Below, piece by piece: positions 60,831 through 64,000 of a stretch of 64,000 nucleotides of DNA. Each line of letters begins with the position of its first letter. Position 1 is the first letter of the stretch. Location of the stretch: NCBI RefSeq assembly GCF_036242395.1, contig NZ_CP108458.1:2728001-2792000 (forward strand), written 5' to 3'. Under the pieces are notes generated by a model. It searched no databases. It worked only from the letters and a program-made list of their open reading frames with translations, and was not told the origin of the DNA. The translations under genes were made by a program, and so were the position numbers. The stretch is from Kitasatospora sp. NBC_01266 (GTDB lineage Bacteria; Actinomycetota; Actinomycetes; Streptomycetales; Streptomycetaceae).

Positions 60831-61696
60831 GCGGTTCCGCTCCGGTCACCCACCCCGGCCGGCCGCTCGGCGCCGGTCGGCCCGGGGGCGACCGGACCGG
60901 AACCCCCATGGTGGCGGCGGCCGTTCGCCGCCGGATCCTGCGCTTCGCCATCGACCAGCCGGTCCATCTGGGCCCCTCGCTCTCGGTGGCCGACATCCTG
61001 GTCACCGTCTGCGAGGCGATGGGGCCGGCCCCCCGCTCGCCGGCCGATCCCGGCCGGGACCGGCTGATCCTCAGCAAGGGCCACGCGGTCTGGGCCCTGT
61101 ACGCCGTGCTGGCCGAACGGGGCGTGCTCGACCTCGAGGGCCACCGCGGGCCGCTGCCCGGACATCCGCACGAGGAGACCGACGGCGTCGAGGTGTCCAC
61201 CGGCTCGCTCGGCCACGGACTCTCCGTGGCCGCCGGCCTGGCCGAGGCCGGCCGACTGGACGGACACCAAGGCATCGTCCATGTGGTGCTGGGCGACGGG
61301 GAGTTGAACGAAGGCTCGGTCTGGGAGGCCGTGATGTTCGCGGCCCATCGGCGACTGGGCCGGCTGGTCGCCCTGGTGGACGCCAACGGCATGCAGCAGG
61401 AGGGCCGGACGGCCGACGTGCTGGATCTGTCGCCGCTGGCCGACAAGTGGCGGGCCTTCGGCTGGCACACGGCCGAGGTGGACGGCCACGACCACCAGGC
61501 CCTGGCGCGGGCCCTGGCCGACGCGAGGGCGCAGCAGCACCGGCCCTCGGTGATTCTCTGCCACACGATCAAGGGAAAGGGTGTGCCGTTCATGGAACAC
61601 CGTGCCGAATGGCATGTCGGCCGGCTCTCCACCGAGCAGTTGACCGAGGCGCTGGCCGCCGTCGGCGCCGCTGCCGACAACGGTGTCGAGGACTGA
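60827..61696 (+). CDS. Transketolase, N-terminal (thiamine-diphosphate) half
   Basis: A 289-residue protein equal to the ThDP-binding half of transketolase. LILSKGHAVWALYAVLAERG, STGSLGHGLSVAAGLAEAG and the ThDP motif GDGELNEGSVWEAVMFAAHR, followed by DANGMQQEG, are intact, as is CHTIKGKGVPFME. GTG 60827 overlaps the methyltransferase stop; an ATG at 60908 may be the real start, since the first 27 residues are low-complexity. It pairs with the next gene to transfer two-carbon ketol units, probably between sugar phosphates of an unusual pathway. Confidence 0.92.
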   Translation: MSGSAPVTHPGRPLGAGRPGGDRTGTPMVAAAVRRRILRFAIDQPVHLGPSLSVADILVTVCEAMGPAPRSPADPGRDRLILSKGHAVWALYAVLAERGVLDLEGHRGPLPGHPHEETDGVEVSTGSLGHGLSVAAGLAEAGRLDGHQGIVHVVLGDGELNEGSVWEAVMFAAHRRLGRLVALVDANGMQQEGRTADVLDLSPLADKWRAFGWHTAEVDGHDHQALARALADARAQQHRPSVILCHTIKGKGVPFMEHRAEWHVGRLSTEQLTEALAAVGAAADNGVED

Positions 61697-61697
61697 C

Positions 61698-62702
61698 ATG
61701 GTCCCGCTCACCGACACCGCACCGGCGGCCGGACCCGACAGCCGCACCCCCGAGTTCCGCGCGATGCGTCCCGCCTGTGCCGAGGTGCTGGCCGAACTCG
61801 GCGACCGCTTCGACGACTTGGTGGTCCTCGCGGCGGACGGCCACGCGCTGGCCATGCGGTTCCTGCGCGCCCACCCCGAGCGGTTCATCGACGTGGGCAT
61901 CGCCGAGGCCAACCTGGTCGGGGTGGCCGCCGGGATCGCCCGTTCCGGACGGCGCGTGGTGGTCGGCACGATGGCCCCCTTCCTGGTGCGGCGCGCCGCC
62001 GAGCAGATCCGGCTCGACGTCTGCCAACCGGGCCTGGACGTGACCCTGGTGGGGATCGGCGGCGGCCTCGGGTACGGAACGCTCGGCGCCACCCACCATG
62101 TGACCGAGGATCTGGCCGCGCTGGCCGCGATGCCCGGCACCCGGGTGTTCTGCCCGGTGGACGTGCACGATGCCGCCTGGGCGCTGCGCGAGGCGGTGGC
62201 CTGGCCGGGCCCGGCGTACGTCCGACTGGGCGCGCGCGAGGACGAGGTCGTCTTCACCGGCGACGAGGAGTTCTCCGCCACCCGGCCGCGCGAGTTCGGC
62301 GAGCCGGGCGGCGCGCTGGTGGTGGCGACCGGGGCGACCGTGCCGCAGGCGCTGCGTGCGGCCGAGCAGGTGCGCGCCACCGGGCTGCCGGTCCAGGTCC
62401 TGGCCCTGACCTGCGTGGCGCCCTTCCCGAGCGCGGCGGTCGCCGCCGCGGCCCGCACCGCCCGGGTGGTGGTCACCGTGGAGGAGCACCTCGCGGCCGG
62501 CGGCCTGGCCAGTGGCACGGCACTCGCGCTGGCCGGCCGGTGGCACGGCCGGTTCGTCCCGCTGGCGGTGGACGGGCGCCGGGCCCCGGTGGCCGACCGC
62601 GGCGACCTCTTCCGCTTCTACGGCATCGACTCCCACACCATCTCGCGCGCCCTGACCGAGCCCGCTTTCGAACCTGGAGTGACTGCATGCGCTTCGTCCT
62701 AG
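61698..62702 (+). CDS. Transketolase, C-terminal (pyrimidine-binding) half
   Basis: A 334-residue protein equal to the second half of transketolase or 1-deoxyxylulose-type enzymes. ERFIDVGIAEANLVGVAAGIA carries the catalytic Glu that activates ThDP. GYGTLGATHHVTEDLAALAAMP and VATGATVPQALRAAEQ complete the pyrimidine and C-terminal domains. ATG 61698 follows GAGG one base after the previous stop region. With its partner it makes a two-subunit transketolase, as in several antibiotic clusters. Confidence 0.92.
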   Translation: MVPLTDTAPAAGPDSRTPEFRAMRPACAEVLAELGDRFDDLVVLAADGHALAMRFLRAHPERFIDVGIAEANLVGVAAGIARSGRRVVVGTMAPFLVRRAAEQIRLDVCQPGLDVTLVGIGGGLGYGTLGATHHVTEDLAALAAMPGTRVFCPVDVHDAAWALREAVAWPGPAYVRLGAREDEVVFTGDEEFSATRPREFGEPGGALVVATGATVPQALRAAEQVRATGLPVQVLALTCVAPFPSAAVAAAARTARVVVTVEEHLAAGGLASGTALALAGRWHGRFVPLAVDGRRAPVADRGDLFRFYGIDSHTISRALTEPAFEPGVTACASS

Positions 62703-63970
62703 GCGCCCAGAGCTGCGGCTTTGGGCCGATCTCCAAACTCACCGCGATCTCGCGCCTGCTCTCGGAGCACCAGCGGACGTTCCTCGGGACGACCGTCGCG
62801 GCGGACTTCGCCCGGCGCAACGCGGACGCGTTCGACGAGATCATCGAGATCCCGGAGAGCGCCGAGATCGGCGACGGTCCGCTGCTGGGCGGCTTCGAAC
62901 CGCTGCTCGCCGAGAGCGACTGCGTGGTCTCGGTGATGGGCGCGGAGCTGGTCTTCCGGGCCGTGGTGGCCAGGCGCCCGGTGCTGATGGTGGACAGTCT
63001 CTTCGGCTTCTGGAAGGTGCCGCACCCGGCCCGGGTCGCCGAGCTGTGCGCCACCGCCCCGCGCGACTCCTACGCGGCGCTGGACGCCCACTTCGCCGGC
63101 CTCTCCCCGCACGAGCGGATCTACGCCGCGCATCTGCTGGCCGACGCCTCGGTGGTGCAGAACTTCCCCGGCGTGCCGGCCCGGGTGGCCGAGATCAGCC
63201 GGCTCGGCGTGCGCCGGATGAGCCTGAGCGGCGCGATCATCGACGAGGGCACGCTGCACGGCGTGGTGAAGGGCAAGCCGTCCCGCTACGACCTGGTGAT
63301 CAACCTGGGCGGCTTCAAGAACTTCCTGCTGGACTACGACCACCACAACGACTACCTGCGGCTGTTCGTCCGCTGGGTGCCCGATCTGCTGGCCGACTGG
63401 CCGCAGTTCGAGCGGGTGGCGGTCTGCGGCGGCGCCTTCGGGGCGGGCCGCGAGCACCAGGTGGAGGTGGCCGGGCGCCGGGCCGAGTTCCAGTGCATGC
63501 CGCAGCCGGAGTTCCTGCAGGAGGTCTCCGGGACCCGCCACTACATGCTGACGCCTGGTCTGACGGCCATTCACGAGTCGCTCCAGCTGGGCCAGTTGCC
63601 GATGGCGCTGCCTGAACAGCACTACGGCCACATCGTCAACCTGGAGCAGCTGAACGGAACCCTGTTCAACCGGCTGGGCGCCCGCTTCTCCGGCCTGATC
63701 GAGGACTACCGCGTCCCGGCCGACGACTTCGAGGGCACCGCCGCGATCGTCGACCAGGTCGGCACCGTGCTGGACTCCGAGCAGGGCTACGCGCGCTTCC
63801 GGGCCGGCATGAACGAGCGGATCGAGCAGTACCTCGCGGTGGGACCGGCCGAACGCCAGGACGGCGTGGCCGAGTTGCGCGCACTGCTGCACGGCCCGTC
63901 GTTCGGCACCCTGGTGACCGAGACCTTCGACTCGCTGCGCTCCGAGCGGCTGATCGGCGAACCGCGATGA
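62687..63970 (+). CDS. GT-B-like protein of unknown function
   Basis: A 427-residue protein whose ATG at 62687 overlaps the transketolase gene by 16 bases. MRFVLGAQSCGFGPISKLTA opens with a nucleotide-fold-like strand and glycine loop. The middle has VLMVDSLFGFWKVPHP and RYDLVINLGGFKNFLLDY, and the C-terminal half CGGAFGAGREHQVEV and SGTRHYMLTPGLTAIHE, similar in layout to GT-B glycosyltransferases with a donor-binding loop. No family can be named safely. Its position suggests it acts on the sugar made by the transketolase. Confidence 0.7.
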   Translation: MRFVLGAQSCGFGPISKLTAISRLLSEHQRTFLGTTVAADFARRNADAFDEIIEIPESAEIGDGPLLGGFEPLLAESDCVVSVMGAELVFRAVVARRPVLMVDSLFGFWKVPHPARVAELCATAPRDSYAALDAHFAGLSPHERIYAAHLLADASVVQNFPGVPARVAEISRLGVRRMSLSGAIIDEGTLHGVVKGKPSRYDLVINLGGFKNFLLDYDHHNDYLRLFVRWVPDLLADWPQFERVAVCGGAFGAGREHQVEVAGRRAEFQCMPQPEFLQEVSGTRHYMLTPGLTAIHESLQLGQLPMALPEQHYGHIVNLEQLNGTLFNRLGARFSGLIEDYRVPADDFEGTAAIVDQVGTVLDSEQGYARFRAGMNERIEQYLAVGPAERQDGVAELRALLHGPSFGTLVTETFDSLRSERLIGEPR

Positions 63971-64000
63971 CCACGATCGACCGCGACACCGAGAGCGGAG
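63967..64000 (+). CDS. Start of a further cluster gene, cut by window edge
   Basis: ATG 63967 overlaps the stop of the preceding gene (ATGA) and reads MTTIDRDTESG before the window ends. The overlap supports a real, coupled gene. Nothing can be said about its product. Confidence 0.5.
   Translation, partial: MTTIDRDTESG

Overview
The DNA is very GC-rich, has strong third-position G/C bias, and uses GTG and TTG starts freely. Gene content (Scr1/WhiJ-type regulators with DUF397 partners, F420-dependent LLM enzyme, GT39 protein mannosyltransferase, NarL-type two-component pairs, class I lysyl-tRNA synthetase, secreted LPXTG protein) points to a streptomycete, i.e. Streptomyces or Kitasatospora. 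No rRNA, tRNA, CRISPR array, transposase or integrase was seen.

Layout. 0-22 kb looks like ordinary chromosome: a truncated protein O-mannosyltransferase, an MFS pump divergent from its MarR regulator, a VOC protein, an ABC-2 exporter followed by a histidine kinase/response regulator pair, a threonine-aldolase-like enzyme, a lipoprotein, undecaprenyl-diphosphatase, a DoxX protein, an orphan barstar-like protein, a MarC-like protein, an AsnC regulator divergent from tryptophan dioxygenase/kynureninase, a wall-anchor protein, and several small enzymes. 22-25 kb is a whiJ-like locus: an XRE regulator with three tandem DUF397 genes, divergent from a HATPase-type anti-sigma-like protein and two small unknown genes. 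25-44 kb holds a DUF574-type methyltransferase, a secreted type-B carboxylesterase, DUF4291 and DUF4241 proteins, a large secreted Ig-domain protein, a DUF2079 membrane protein, a GT4/GT4/SGNH operon, a secreted penicillin-acylase homologue, a GntR-TetR fusion regulator, a DUF899 protein and a DHA2 MFS pump with its TetR regulator.

From a bidirectional terminator at about 44.0 kb to the right edge lies what I read as an undescribed biosynthetic gene cluster, cut off at the right. A minus-strand operon encodes a ferritin-like diiron protein, a PaaK-like adenylating enzyme, an ABC-2 exporter (one ATPase, two permeases) and, last, a 24-residue peptide with a strong ribosome binding site. A LuxR-type regulator precedes it. 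The plus strand carries a Gfo/Idh dehydrogenase, a second-copy-type class I LysRS, a very divergent PheS/PheT pair joined by a 19-codon mini-ORF, a 58-residue secreted peptide, a methyltransferase, a transketolase split into two genes, and a GT-B-like protein. A methyltransferase and an LLM F420 enzyme face them on the minus strand.

The genes suggest that a sugar- or aminosugar-derived unit (Gfo/Idh plus transketolase), activated acids (PaaK-like ligase) and possibly aminoacyl-tRNAs (LysRS, PheRS) feed one product, which the ABC transporter exports. Either the synthetases supply charged tRNAs to a tailoring step, or they are inhibitor-resistant copies for self-protection. The sequence alone does not decide between these.
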